Made by a program: the position numbers and the translations under genes. From Clostridiales bacterium (GTDB lineage Bacteria > Bacillota > Clostridia > Peptostreptococcales > JAAYPU01), in assembly GCA_012519645.1 (NCBI GenBank), contig JAAYPU010000400.1, positions 1-8,662 on the forward strand: DNA of 8,662 nt, written 5' to 3'. The notes beneath the pieces are model-generated. The model saw only the letters and a program-made list of their open reading frames with translations, had not been told where the DNA came from and searched no databases. Below, piece after piece: positions 1-7,571 of this stretch. Each line of letters begins with the position of its first letter. Within the stretch, counting starts at the first letter, position 1.

Positions 1-272
1 TCTATGACCTTATTCTTGAGACTGTGTTGTGTAAGAGTGGCACTGTCTTGATTGCAAGAAACGAATACCCGGTACAACTGATGAAATCAAAATTCCTTAA
101 GCTTCATTCCGGGCATATTGAGTATGTGGTGGATTGTCTTAAGGGGAATACATCAAAGGTTCGCAATATCAAGAAATATCTGTTAGCAGCATTGTTTAAT
201 GCTCCGACGACGATCAGCGGATATTATCAGGCAGAGGTAAATCATGATATGCCAGAGTTTGCGATGAGATAA
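1..272 (+). CDS. Replication initiator protein A, C-terminal fragment (5' end outside window)
   Basis: The reading frame is open from base 3 and ends at TAA 270-272, giving about 90 residues that begin YDLILETVLCKSG. A GTG at 24 lies in frame, but coding clearly continues upstream of it, so this is the 3' end of a longer gene and not a small ORF. Recognisable stretches are SKFLKLHSGHIEYVVDCL, KVRNIKKYLLAALFNAP and ISGYYQAEVNHDM. From memory these match the C-terminal domain (DUF6017-like) of RepA_N-family replication initiators from plasmids and integrative elements of Clostridia. The N-terminal DNA-binding domain is not in the window. The protein would start replication of the host element. 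It is not part of the downstream operon: a promoter and an inverted repeat separate them, and its base composition is richer in GC. The family call is by recognition and is fairly secure; the exact replicon type cannot be told. Confidence 0.8.
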   Translation, partial: YDLILETVLCKSGTVLIARNEYPVQLMKSKFLKLHSGHIEYVVDCLKGNTSKVRNIKKYLLAALFNAPTTISGYYQAEVNHDMPEFAMR

Positions 273-298
273 GTAATGTGTATGGAATGTTACTCATA

Positions 299-313
299 CA
301 GACAGTTTGTCTG
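299..313. promoter_or_regulatory. Perfect 15-base inverted repeat, candidate operator
   Basis: CAGACA-GTT-TGTCTG is a perfect inverted repeat with 6-base arms. It ends 14 bases before the -35 box at 328 and lies in the gap before the XRE-type regulator. No T-tract follows, so it is unlikely to be the terminator of the upstream rep gene. A dyad of this size is typical of an XRE/Cro-type dimer site, so autoregulation by the 433-726 product is the simplest guess. A weaker dyad, GTATG (280-284) with CATAC (295-299), overlaps its left edge. Confidence 0.45.
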
Positions 314-327
314 ATACTGAATACATA

Positions 328-357
328 TTGACAAATGATGCGACATTAATATATAAT
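328..357 (+). promoter_or_regulatory. Sigma-A promoter of the operon
   Basis: A perfect -35 box TTGACA (328-333) and a perfect -10 box TATAAT (352-357) are separated by 18 bases. Transcription would begin near 364, giving a leader of roughly 70 bases before the ATG at 433. No other convincing promoter is seen before 8526, so this one probably drives all eight genes. Its strength suggests that the operon needs repression, in keeping with the nearby dyad and the first gene being a regulator. Confidence 0.8.
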
Positions 358-432
358 TTGTTTATCGTGGAGTTATAAAATAGTTTTGCGGAGTAAGATA
401 CGCTACGAAAGGTTTAAAGAGGACTAATTAGA

Positions 433-726
433 ATGATAAATAAAAAAGAAAATAAAAACGAACTCCGGGAAATATTGAGGAATGAATTGCCTGTTTTACG
501 AGCAAAGGCAAAAGTATCACAAGATGATGTGGCCAAAATGCTTGGAATATCAAGGCAAACCTATAATTCATATGAAACGGGTAAGCGGATAATTCCGATA
601 GTGACACTATTAGCATTAATTGCTTTTTTTCAAAATAATGAAAATACGAAAAGTATGTTATTTAGTATCGAAGGATTAGAAGAAAAATTACAATATATGA
701 TAAACATTCAAACAGAAGAAAGGTAA
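433..726 (+). CDS. XRE/Cro-type helix-turn-helix transcriptional regulator
   Basis: A 97-residue cytosolic DNA-binding protein. Residues about 19-65 form an XRE-type helix-turn-helix: SQDDVAKMLG (29-38) is the positioning helix, and ISRQTYNSYETGKR (39-52) holds the turn and recognition helix with the family's usual tyrosine, glutamate and glycine. The lysine-rich first 10 residues and a C-terminal helix (about 70-90, possibly for dimerisation) flank it. The start is ATG 433, with AGAGGA (418-423) nine bases upstream. It is the first gene after the promoter and only 8 bases precede the next gene, so it is co-transcribed with the large proteins. This suggests (inference) that it controls its own operon, probably through the 299-313 dyad. 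No protease or ligand-sensing domain is present. The family is secure; the target site is not. Confidence 0.88.
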   Translation: MINKKENKNELREILRNELPVLRAKAKVSQDDVAKMLGISRQTYNSYETGKRIIPIVTLLALIAFFQNNENTKSMLFSIEGLEEKLQYMINIQTEER

Positions 727-734
727 CAGGAACT

Positions 735-2762
735 ATGGAAAGCAGAGTCAAAGAGTATCAAGAATTGTATTCGAAATTCGAAGATGTGCTTGTTCAATCA
801 GAAGAATGCAAAAGACCAATTAAGCAGCTTGAGGATGAAACAGAGAAATTGAGAATGCGTCAGAGCCAATTTGATTACACGGATGCAAATGTTGTAATTG
901 CAAATCTGGAAAAACATGTTGATGTAGAAGTCAAAAACAAAAAGGTGGAACTTCAAAAGGAAGTTCAAAATCAAATGAGCGAACTCGGCGATACTAATGG
1001 TAAGATTAATAAGAGTTTTAACAAGGTAATCAAATGGCTTACGAAAAAGAAGGTAGACAAACTTATTTCGAATACTGAGCCAGATTTTAGTCAGGGGCTT
1101 AATATCAGCAGGGCATATAATAATACCAAGTTTGATGTATTTTCGATTATTAATAAAATTTTTGCTTTTGTGTTTAGATTTGATTTTTTAGTATTTTTCC
1201 CTAAGGTATTGAGAATTCTGGCATCATTAATTGTATGGGGAATAATTCTAATTCCTAAAATTGTCACTAGTGTATATACAAAGTTTGAATTAAAGTATAA
1301 GGATTACATACTTGGGCTGGAAGATGAAGAATACGAGCAAGCTTTAGAGATAATAAAAACGGAATTATTACAGGCAAGTGTTATTCGTGTTCTAGTAGTA
1401 GTAGGACTTATTATTCTTATTAATTTAGTGATTTATTATGTGGCAAAGCATTTTGCAAAAGAATATTTCTTGAAAAATCTATTGGTTTACATGGCTATTT
1501 CAGAACCTAAAAAGCTTGAGAAGGCTCTTTATGATTACAAGCTATCAGAGTTTATGGATAGTACAGTAAGTGATTGGAATAAGGAAATAGAGCATATTAA
1601 GAATAATGGGTTAGAAACAGAACCACCAAAATCTGCTTGGACAGAACCGATTAGACCAGCAATTGTAGATGGGTTAAAGAAAAAATATGAAGAATTAGCG
1701 GCACAAATATCTCAAAAACAAGAGGAAATTGAGCAATGTTACGCAAGGGCAGAAGTAGTATTTAAGAATACTGAAGAGATAATTGCTGAATTGAATTCAA
1801 ATGAAAATGGTGTCCTTGGAATGATAGGTGATGGAGAACACAATAATGGAGTGCTTTCGCCATATGTAGCACTTGGTTTTTCTAACGAGGAAAAACATGG
1901 TGCAAAAGAATTGGTTTCATTTAAACATAATTATAAACCAATGCTCATCTGCTACGATGAAGATAGCGCAGAGAATGGAGAAAGGTTTAGAAAAAACAGT
2001 GCTATATTGATTGAAAAATTCATGAATGGTTTTTTCGGAGAAAATTCAATGGATATTATCGATATGTGGCTTGTGGATTTTGAAGGATTGCATTTCCCGG
2101 AAAGTAGAACAAAGGGAATGATGAAAGTTATAAGAACACAGCAGGAATTACAGAATTTGTATTCAGAATTAGAGAATACAAGAAATATTGTGGATTCGTT
2201 AGCTGATGGAAAGATTGCTACGATTAATCCAGATAAATTACGAAAACGTGAAAATCTAATTAAGTATAACATAGTATTTTTTGTTGGTGTTGATTTTGCA
2301 TCAATGGACAGGGAGACAGTTCAGTTATTTATCGGTGGAGAAAATTTTGGCTTCTTACCAATCTTGTTTATGAGACAAAGTATTGCGCAGAATTTATTGG
2401 CCGAGGATAACAGTGCAAGAACATTCTTTAAAGTACTTAAAAAGATTAAAGAAGCAAAACAAATTTATGGATATGAAGGTATTCTCGATGAATTTGAATA
2501 TGAATTGATGGTGTCTAATCAGAAAAGACAATTAGATGAAAAGCAATGCGTAAAAAATATTATGTCATTTAAAGAGTTTGAAGCCGAGGCCGCGTCAGAT
2601 GAAGGAATATCATTGTCTAGTGAAAAAAGTTTGTATGTTGATACCTATGAGATTAGTGAAAAATTATATGAAACATTATTAGAGTATGATTTTGTAAGAT
2701 TTTTTACCATAAATGGAGATGTACCTAGCTTTGTCACTGTTGATGTAATGACTATAAAATAA
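735..2762 (+). CDS. Membrane-anchored protein with degenerate FtsK-like ATPase domain
   Basis: A 675-residue protein. Residues 1-100 are charged and helical, probably coiled coil. Hydrophobic stretches at about 136-177 (one or two membrane passes or a hairpin) and 216-237 (VVVGLIILINLVIYYVA) anchor it. Residues 310-355 are a second coiled coil. Residues 400-555 look like an FtsK/HerA ATPase core that has lost its active site. The P-loop position reads CYDEDSAENGERF (406-418) instead of GxTGSGKS. It is followed by DMWLVDFEGLHF (443-454), like the family's 'lyLiDfK' strand, and NIVFFVGVDFASMD (512-525) in the Walker B place, without the DE pair. GFLPILFMRQS (539-549) parallels GFHLMFASQ of the ATPase encoded at 3526-5757. 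The order and spacing match that ATPase. AAGG (720-723) precedes ATG 735 by 11 bases. A C-terminal 120 residues are unassigned. The proposed role is a membrane platform for the soluble motor; the domain call is by eye. Confidence 0.72.
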   Translation: MESRVKEYQELYSKFEDVLVQSEECKRPIKQLEDETEKLRMRQSQFDYTDANVVIANLEKHVDVEVKNKKVELQKEVQNQMSELGDTNGKINKSFNKVIKWLTKKKVDKLISNTEPDFSQGLNISRAYNNTKFDVFSIINKIFAFVFRFDFLVFFPKVLRILASLIVWGIILIPKIVTSVYTKFELKYKDYILGLEDEEYEQALEIIKTELLQASVIRVLVVVGLIILINLVIYYVAKHFAKEYFLKNLLVYMAISEPKKLEKALYDYKLSEFMDSTVSDWNKEIEHIKNNGLETEPPKSAWTEPIRPAIVDGLKKKYEELAAQISQKQEEIEQCYARAEVVFKNTEEIIAELNSNENGVLGMIGDGEHNNGVLSPYVALGFSNEEKHGAKELVSFKHNYKPMLICYDEDSAENGERFRKNSAILIEKFMNGFFGENSMDIIDMWLVDFEGLHFPESRTKGMMKVIRTQQELQNLYSELENTRNIVDSLADGKIATINPDKLRKRENLIKYNIVFFVGVDFASMDRETVQLFIGGENFGFLPILFMRQSIAQNLLAEDNSARTFFKVLKKIKEAKQIYGYEGILDEFEYELMVSNQKRQLDEKQCVKNIMSFKEFEAEAASDEGISLSSEKSLYVDTYEISEKLYETLLEYDFVRFFTINGDVPSFVTVDVMTIK

Positions 2763-2774
2763 GGAGAAGATGAG

Positions 2775-3509
2775 ATGGGATTCAATTTTAGTGAAGAAGA
2801 AATTTCAAGTATGTACAAAATGTATCAGGATTGCCTTAATGAGATTCAGGAGGAGATAAAGGGTGTAGCAGAGGCATTGACCGCACATGCACAGGAACTT
2901 AAGTATGAGCCTGTAATTAAATTATCTGTTGAGGCCGTGAAATATTATAACGAAGAATTAAAGCAGGCTGAATTAAGAGCAATGGATGAGTGGCAGAGCA
3001 GTGACTTAAGCTTTACAAGAGTGATGGAAAAAATGTCTGCCGGAGAGAATGCAAAGAATAGAAGTAGACAATTAGAATCACAGATACAGCAGGAAATCCA
3101 GTCATGGAAAAGACTTGACGATTCTAGTTTGTCCGGAATTAATACTACAAACTGGAGATGTGAGGTTTCGGATTTTGAAAGGATCAAGCAAGAAATTAAT
3201 CGTTTTGTTGAATCATTAGAGGCAAAGCAGAATCAGTATACAAATAATATTGAAAATCAGAAGAATGAAAATGAGATTTATATTTCGATAGAGCCAGTTG
3301 TGGCACAGTCAATTTCAATTGTTATTGCTGGTTTTAAGTCTGGAATTAGTGAGAGTTTTTCTTCATTAGCACAGGAATTTGAAACTAGATCTAATGAGGT
3401 TCGTGGTTTGGGAGCAAATGCTGCTCAGGCGGCAGCGGCTAAATCACAGAGTTTTATAAGTAGCGGGGCATCTGCACTGAAAGCAAAGGTTAAGCAAATC
3501 TTAGATTAA
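2775..3509 (+). CDS. All-helical coiled-coil protein, possibly ESX/LXG-like (function unknown)
   Basis: A 244-residue protein without signal peptide or membrane segment. It is predicted almost wholly helical: an N-terminal helical hairpin (about 5-70), a turn containing DEWQSS (71-76), long Glu/Gln-rich helices (80-112 and 130-165), then a more hydrophobic stretch (about 170-200) and an Ala-rich tail (211-240, with NAAQAAAAKSQS). The W-x-S turn between helices recalls the W-x-G turn of WXG100/ESX proteins, and the N-terminal helix pattern recalls LXG proteins. However, the glycine is absent and the protein is more than twice as long as a WXG100 protein. AAGGAGA (2761-2767) sits seven bases before ATG 2775, and the gene follows the membrane protein gene by 12 bases. 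Placed between the two FtsK-like genes, it may be a structural subunit or a substrate of the machine. I do not recognise the family with certainty. Confidence 0.7.
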   Translation: MGFNFSEEEISSMYKMYQDCLNEIQEEIKGVAEALTAHAQELKYEPVIKLSVEAVKYYNEELKQAELRAMDEWQSSDLSFTRVMEKMSAGENAKNRSRQLESQIQQEIQSWKRLDDSSLSGINTTNWRCEVSDFERIKQEINRFVESLEAKQNQYTNNIENQKNENEIYISIEPVVAQSISIVIAGFKSGISESFSSLAQEFETRSNEVRGLGANAAQAAAAKSQSFISSGASALKAKVKQILD

Positions 3510-3525
3510 GTTTTGGAGGTTAGTT

Positions 3526-5757
3526 ATGGCGGAAGAAATGTTAACACTAGATGACCTGGCGAGACTAAAAAAACAGAGGGAAGAAGAAAAAAGCAGACTT
3601 CCTTACCAGGCTTATTTAGATAATTTAAAGACTTTAATCGGTGAAAAGAATCCGAAGATATATCCAACAATAAATGCTCCGAAACCAAACAGTAATAAGC
3701 AATTTGTATGTATTAAGGAACCGGTTGAATTTATTAGTTTATTTAGCAGTTGTAATGGGCAGGATGAATGTAAGGCATTATTTCAGCAATTGTTGGATAG
3801 TAGGGACACTAGAGTAATAGATCAGGTTATTAATGTTAGTGATGATAACAATGGTATTTGGTTTAATACAACGAATAATGGAATTAATCTTAGACCGGGT
3901 CTTGAGGATGAAGAGTGGTCAAGTCCAACAACAATAACATTAGGAGATGATGCAGTTCATTCGCTTGTTGCAGGGCGTACTGGTTCAGGAAAATCAGTAT
4001 TTTTGAATAGTATTATTTTCTCATTACTTGCCGAATATTCGCCTTGGGAACTTGATTTATATCTTGCTGATTTTAAAAAGGTTGAGTTTAGTAGATATTT
4101 ATCAAAATGTAATGTACCACATATCAAAGCAGTTGCTGCAACAAGTGAAATACGATATGTACTTAGTTTGTTGAATTACTTGGCACGTTGTATGGTTGCA
4201 AGACAGAACTTCTTTGCACTTATCGGTCAGCAGAAATTAAGTGAAGTAAGAGAAAAATATCAGATTGTTCTTCCTAGAGTCCTTTTGATTGTCGATGAAT
4301 TTCAACAGTTGTTTTTGGAAGCAACAGGAAAAGAGGAAATGCAGATTACAGATTTGCTTACTTCGATTACTAAATTAGGTCGAGCAACAGGTTTTCATTT
4401 GATGTTTGCAAGTCAGGAAATGTCTGGAACAATGAGCCAAAGTGCATTTGCTAACTTTAAGGCTAGATTTGCATTAGCCTGTGATTCGGAAGTTTCTAGT
4501 AGAGTTTTAGGAAATCCGGGTGCGGCAAAATTGGATAAAAAGGGTATGGTGTTGGCAAATATTGGTGCTGGTAAAGAGGATACTAATCAGTTGTTTAAGG
4601 TTCCTTTTGTATCAGAAGAGTATTTCTATACATATTTGCAAGACATAACTGACTGTGGAGAAAAAGCAAAATATGACTCTGTTCATAAGTTCTACCAAGA
4701 AGACAGTATAAAGAGTATGGAAGAATTGGACGATGTGCTTGCCGCAATAAAAGACGTGAGAACTGATTATCTTGCGAAGAATAGTGGCTTATTTGATATT
4801 GTGACATTGGGCGAGGCCGTTGTTTTCAATTATAAAAAATATGATTATGAAACAGTTTTCATTGAAAGAGGTGTCAGAAAGAACATAGGAATATTTAGCC
4901 CGGTTGTTGATGATACAGTGTATGTTTGTAAGCTTTTAGCAGAAAATTTCAAGACATCTCCTAAAGCAGATACTTATAAGCATCATATTATTGTGAGAAA
5001 TGATTTGTTTATGAAAAAGATGGATCTTGCAGAGGAATTAAATGTTCCAAATAGTAGGGTCTATAATTCAATAGGATTTTTAGATGAAATTGTTGGTCTG
5101 TTTAGAAGACGTAGTAGAGAAGCATCATTAATTAACAGTTATCAGCAGTATGCATCACTAAAAGAGTTTGCTTATGATGCTTTCTGCCTGAGAGCCGAAC
5201 ACCTTATAACTGATTTGTCAGATGAAGAAAAAGAGGTTCTACAGGAACTGAGTGAGTATTATACCAACAAGAGTATAGAGGATATACCGGCTGTACAGGA
5301 AACAATATTAGATGATTTTGATTTTGAAAAATCATATTTTAGAATCATCAATATGCTCTATGAAAAAGAAGTAAACGGAAAGTCAATGGTCGATTTATTC
5401 GATGCAAGTATTTTTTGGGTTATTGGTGCGGAGATGGTTGGAAAGTTTCCGAAGGAGATGGAGACGGTTCTCACAGACGCAATGAATTATAATATGCTTT
5501 TTGTGTTAGTGGCTTCTAATAATGATTTTAACGATTTTTATATGTGTAATAAAGCGTGTGATTATCTGTTTGTAACTGGAAACAATGAGAGCTATTATAA
5601 CAAGTTAAAATTGCCATTTACAAAGAAATCAGAGAACTCGATTTCAGTTGATTTTGCAATTAGTAGCAGTGCTACACAAAGATCCTTTAAGAAATTCAAA
5701 TTTGATTTGAATGAGGTTGTAGTCCCAGAAATTGATTTTGATTCAATTCTTAGTTAA
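3526..5757 (+). CDS. FtsK/SpoIIIE-type ATPase with second, degenerate ATPase domain
   Basis: A 743-residue soluble motor. Domain 1 (about 140-365) has an intact Walker A, GRTGSGKS (150-157); the strand LDLYLADFKKVEF (176-188); Walker B VLLIVDEF (252-259, D257/E258); a sensor-like LMFASQ (292-297); and the FtsK-type stretch SSRVLGNPGAAKLDKKG (324-340). It should bind and hydrolyse ATP. Domain 2 (about 440-743) appears to be another RecA-like fold without catalytic residues: IGIFSPVVDDTVY (454-466) replaces the P-loop and FWVIGAEMVGK (630-640) sits at the Walker B position. NMLFVLVAS (656-664) and DYLFVTGN (679-686) give further core strands. FtsK's membrane segments and its C-terminal gamma DNA-reading domain are absent, so it is not chromosomal FtsK. 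GGAGG (3515-3519) lies six bases before ATG 3526. Joined active and inactive domains resemble EccC/EssC motors of type VII secretion; DNA pumping remains possible. Confidence 0.9.
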   Translation: MAEEMLTLDDLARLKKQREEEKSRLPYQAYLDNLKTLIGEKNPKIYPTINAPKPNSNKQFVCIKEPVEFISLFSSCNGQDECKALFQQLLDSRDTRVIDQVINVSDDNNGIWFNTTNNGINLRPGLEDEEWSSPTTITLGDDAVHSLVAGRTGSGKSVFLNSIIFSLLAEYSPWELDLYLADFKKVEFSRYLSKCNVPHIKAVAATSEIRYVLSLLNYLARCMVARQNFFALIGQQKLSEVREKYQIVLPRVLLIVDEFQQLFLEATGKEEMQITDLLTSITKLGRATGFHLMFASQEMSGTMSQSAFANFKARFALACDSEVSSRVLGNPGAAKLDKKGMVLANIGAGKEDTNQLFKVPFVSEEYFYTYLQDITDCGEKAKYDSVHKFYQEDSIKSMEELDDVLAAIKDVRTDYLAKNSGLFDIVTLGEAVVFNYKKYDYETVFIERGVRKNIGIFSPVVDDTVYVCKLLAENFKTSPKADTYKHHIIVRNDLFMKKMDLAEELNVPNSRVYNSIGFLDEIVGLFRRRSREASLINSYQQYASLKEFAYDAFCLRAEHLITDLSDEEKEVLQELSEYYTNKSIEDIPAVQETILDDFDFEKSYFRIINMLYEKEVNGKSMVDLFDASIFWVIGAEMVGKFPKEMETVLTDAMNYNMLFVLVASNNDFNDFYMCNKACDYLFVTGNNESYYNKLKLPFTKKSENSISVDFAISSSATQRSFKKFKFDLNEVVVPEIDFDSILS

Positions 5758-5774
5758 TTGAAGGGAGGTATCCT

Positions 5775-7184
5775 ATGAATCTAAATGAGGATTCGTATTT
5801 GTACATTCGCCACGTTGCAGATCAAATTGAAGGTTTAACATGTGCTTTAATTGTATATATTGAAAACGCAGGAAGAGAATTAGAGTCCTATCATTACGAG
5901 GCTTTTAACAAGTTCTCTAATGAAATTAGAGATATGGAGATTTCTGTTTCAAAAGAGATAAGGGATGAGTTTGTTGGTGTTAAGGAAGCAATTGAGGAAT
6001 CGGCAATTAAGATAAGAGCATCTGAAAGTTCTATAAGTCAATTGAGATCGCAATTGGCTGATACAGAAGGTGTATTATCTAGGTTGGTTATTCATAGTGA
6101 AAATATACGAGAGTTTAATTCTGATACATCTAATCCCTATGTTCCAAATGCATCGGAAGAAGTGTATAGAGCTTTTTCAGGATATGAGAGGCTTTTAAAC
6201 CAATACAGTGTAAATCCTCCTTTGGAGAGTGATACAATAAGTCGTCTCATGTACTCTTTCTTTTGGACAGTAAGTGGGTTGTTTGAAAGACTCTTTAATG
6301 AATATGATAGTTTACTTCAAGACTTCGGTGTTGATGTTGAAGAAAAAAGAAAAAATCTTGGGGCATTAACAGTTATAAAAAAACGTGAAGGAAGAAAAGA
6401 TATTGCAAAGGCAGCGATGGGTGTTGCAAAGACTGCAGCATTCGCAGCATTAGGGATTAAAAAGAAAAATGCGTTTGATGTTGTTGAATCAGGAGTTGGA
6501 CTTCTTGCTAAAATAAATGATACATTAGAGGAATTAGATGAATTAAAATATGCAAAACCAAAGAGATCACTTGCAAGAAAAGTTCTGAAAGGAATTGCAA
6601 CATATAATGATGCAATGGAATTAGTCGGCGGTACTATTGGTGCTGAAGGAGCCGGTGCAGAAGCAGTTGGTGTTGACTTTGAAGTACCGACATTGGCTAA
6701 ATTAGCAATTGCGATTCCGGTTGCTATGGGTAAGGCAAAAAGCCTTGAAAGTTGGAAAGAATCTGGGGCTTTAGATGTTGCAACATCAGCATTAGGAATG
6801 ATTGAGAGCGGTATAAATTTGGGGGCAGCATTAGCATTTGGTAAAGGCGCATCAGAAGTCATCAAGAAAGTACCCGATTTGGGTTCGAGCGGATTGGGAT
6901 TAGTAGAAAAAGCCGCAAAGTATGTTAATAAAACATATGAAAAAGATCCATCTATGGTGGATAAGAAAGATGAGATTCTTCAAAAACTTGGTGCTTGTCT
7001 TAAAGAGTATAATAAGGAAGTTGAACAATATAATATAGCCAAGGAAAGAAAATTAATGGCTGTTAAGAAACCAAAAGCACCACCATTTATTACTGCTCAA
7101 GGTATTTTTGACAAACTGAAAAAAGGCGTAGATTGTATTGAGGAAGGAAGTGAAGTAGTTGAATACATTAAAGGCATTTTATGA
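5775..7184 (+). CDS. Large helical protein with Ala/Gly-rich amphipathic segments (candidate cargo or pore component)
   Basis: A 469-residue protein that I do not recognise. Residues 1-115 are long charged helices, probably coiled coil. Residues 125-190 form a more globular helical part with an aromatic patch, YSFFWTVSGLFERLF (160-174). A basic stretch (about 200-210) follows, then Ala/Gly-rich stretches able to form amphipathic or membrane-inserting helices: about 209-229, 283-320 and 330-360. The last 100 residues are Lys-rich with a PKAPPF linker (433-438) and a final helix. There is no signal peptide and no recognisable enzyme motif or metal site. The layout, an N-terminal helical domain then glycine/alanine-rich helices, resembles LXG-type type VII substrates and pore-forming proteins in general, but a toxin domain is not visible. 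GGGAGG (5763-5768) lies six bases before ATG 5775. Its end overlaps the next gene by 26 bases, so the two are probably translated together. Confidence 0.8.
   Translation: MNLNEDSYLYIRHVADQIEGLTCALIVYIENAGRELESYHYEAFNKFSNEIRDMEISVSKEIRDEFVGVKEAIEESAIKIRASESSISQLRSQLADTEGVLSRLVIHSENIREFNSDTSNPYVPNASEEVYRAFSGYERLLNQYSVNPPLESDTISRLMYSFFWTVSGLFERLFNEYDSLLQDFGVDVEEKRKNLGALTVIKKREGRKDIAKAAMGVAKTAAFAALGIKKKNAFDVVESGVGLLAKINDTLEELDELKYAKPKRSLARKVLKGIATYNDAMELVGGTIGAEGAGAEAVGVDFEVPTLAKLAIAIPVAMGKAKSLESWKESGALDVATSALGMIESGINLGAALAFGKGASEVIKKVPDLGSSGLGLVEKAAKYVNKTYEKDPSMVDKKDEILQKLGACLKEYNKEVEQYNIAKERKLMAVKKPKAPPFITAQGIFDKLKKGVDCIEEGSEVVEYIKGIL
7141..7150 (+). promoter_or_regulatory. Ribosome binding site inside the upstream gene, setting the TTG start at 7159
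   Basis: AGGAAGGAAG lies within the last codons of the 469-residue gene. Its GGA at 7146-7148 is 10 bases before the TTG at 7159. The codon just upstream in that frame (7156-7158) is TAG, so TTG 7159 is the first possible start. The ATGs at 7181 and 7187 are out of frame. Confidence 0.6.
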
Positions 7185-7548
7185 TTATGTAACATCACAA
7201 GGTATAGATAAGAATGCAATTTATGAGGAAAAAGGTGATGGATTTGTAGTTATTTCGTTCCCGGAAAGGGGAGAGAAAGACTGCATATATAATATCGCAA
7301 TTGTTTTCTATGAAAACGATGACGATGTTGAGATTTATGTCAGAAAACCGATTAAGGATTTTGATGAATTAACTTTATTACGTAAATTGAATGCGCTTAA
7401 TTGCGAGTATACAGATGTGACATTTTTAATTGATGATAATATGTTGACTGTTAAGTCATTTTTGTCGTCACAGGGAAATATTGACAAAATCCTTATCAAG
7501 ATGGTTGCAGATGTTCAGTTGGCACAAGCTGAATTTGTAAAGATATAA
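7159..7548 (+). CDS. YbjN-like small protein (secretion-chaperone fold class)
   Basis: A 129-residue acidic, soluble protein. The predicted order is an N-terminal helix (MNTLKAFYDYVTSQ), strands around residues 27-34 and 43-62, then a helix with LRKLNALN (74-81), strands (86-98), and a closing helix (105-127). This alpha-beta order, with the LNxLN helix in the middle, is the pattern of YbjN-like proteins, whose fold is that of type III secretion chaperones; the match is by pattern and not by search. It starts at TTG, overlapping the upstream gene by 26 bases, which points to coupled translation and to a product needed in step with the 469-residue protein. A chaperone or partner for that protein is a reasonable guess. 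An immunity-type role is also possible. It shares its pattern with the product of 8029-8526. Confidence 0.72.
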   Translation: MNTLKAFYDYVTSQGIDKNAIYEEKGDGFVVISFPERGEKDCIYNIAIVFYENDDDVEIYVRKPIKDFDELTLLRKLNALNCEYTDVTFLIDDNMLTVKSFLSSQGNIDKILIKMVADVQLAQAEFVKI

Positions 7549-7571
7549 GAATAATAAATGGAGATAAAAAA

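Noticed and set aside
1952..2272. 106-residue open frame on the minus strand
   Set aside because: It is a shadow of the 675-residue gene, with low-complexity Ser/Phe/Ile composition and no independent signals.
3526..5757. Conjugative coupling protein or chromosomal FtsK/SpoIIIE
   Set aside because: There are no N-terminal membrane segments, no gamma domain, and no relaxase or mating-pore genes alongside; the second inactive ATPase-like half also argues against it.
6317..6865. 182-residue open frame on the minus strand
   Set aside because: It lies wholly inside the 469-residue gene, has Ala/Pro/Ser-rich composition typical of the reverse of Ala/Gly codons, and has no supporting promoter or neighbour.
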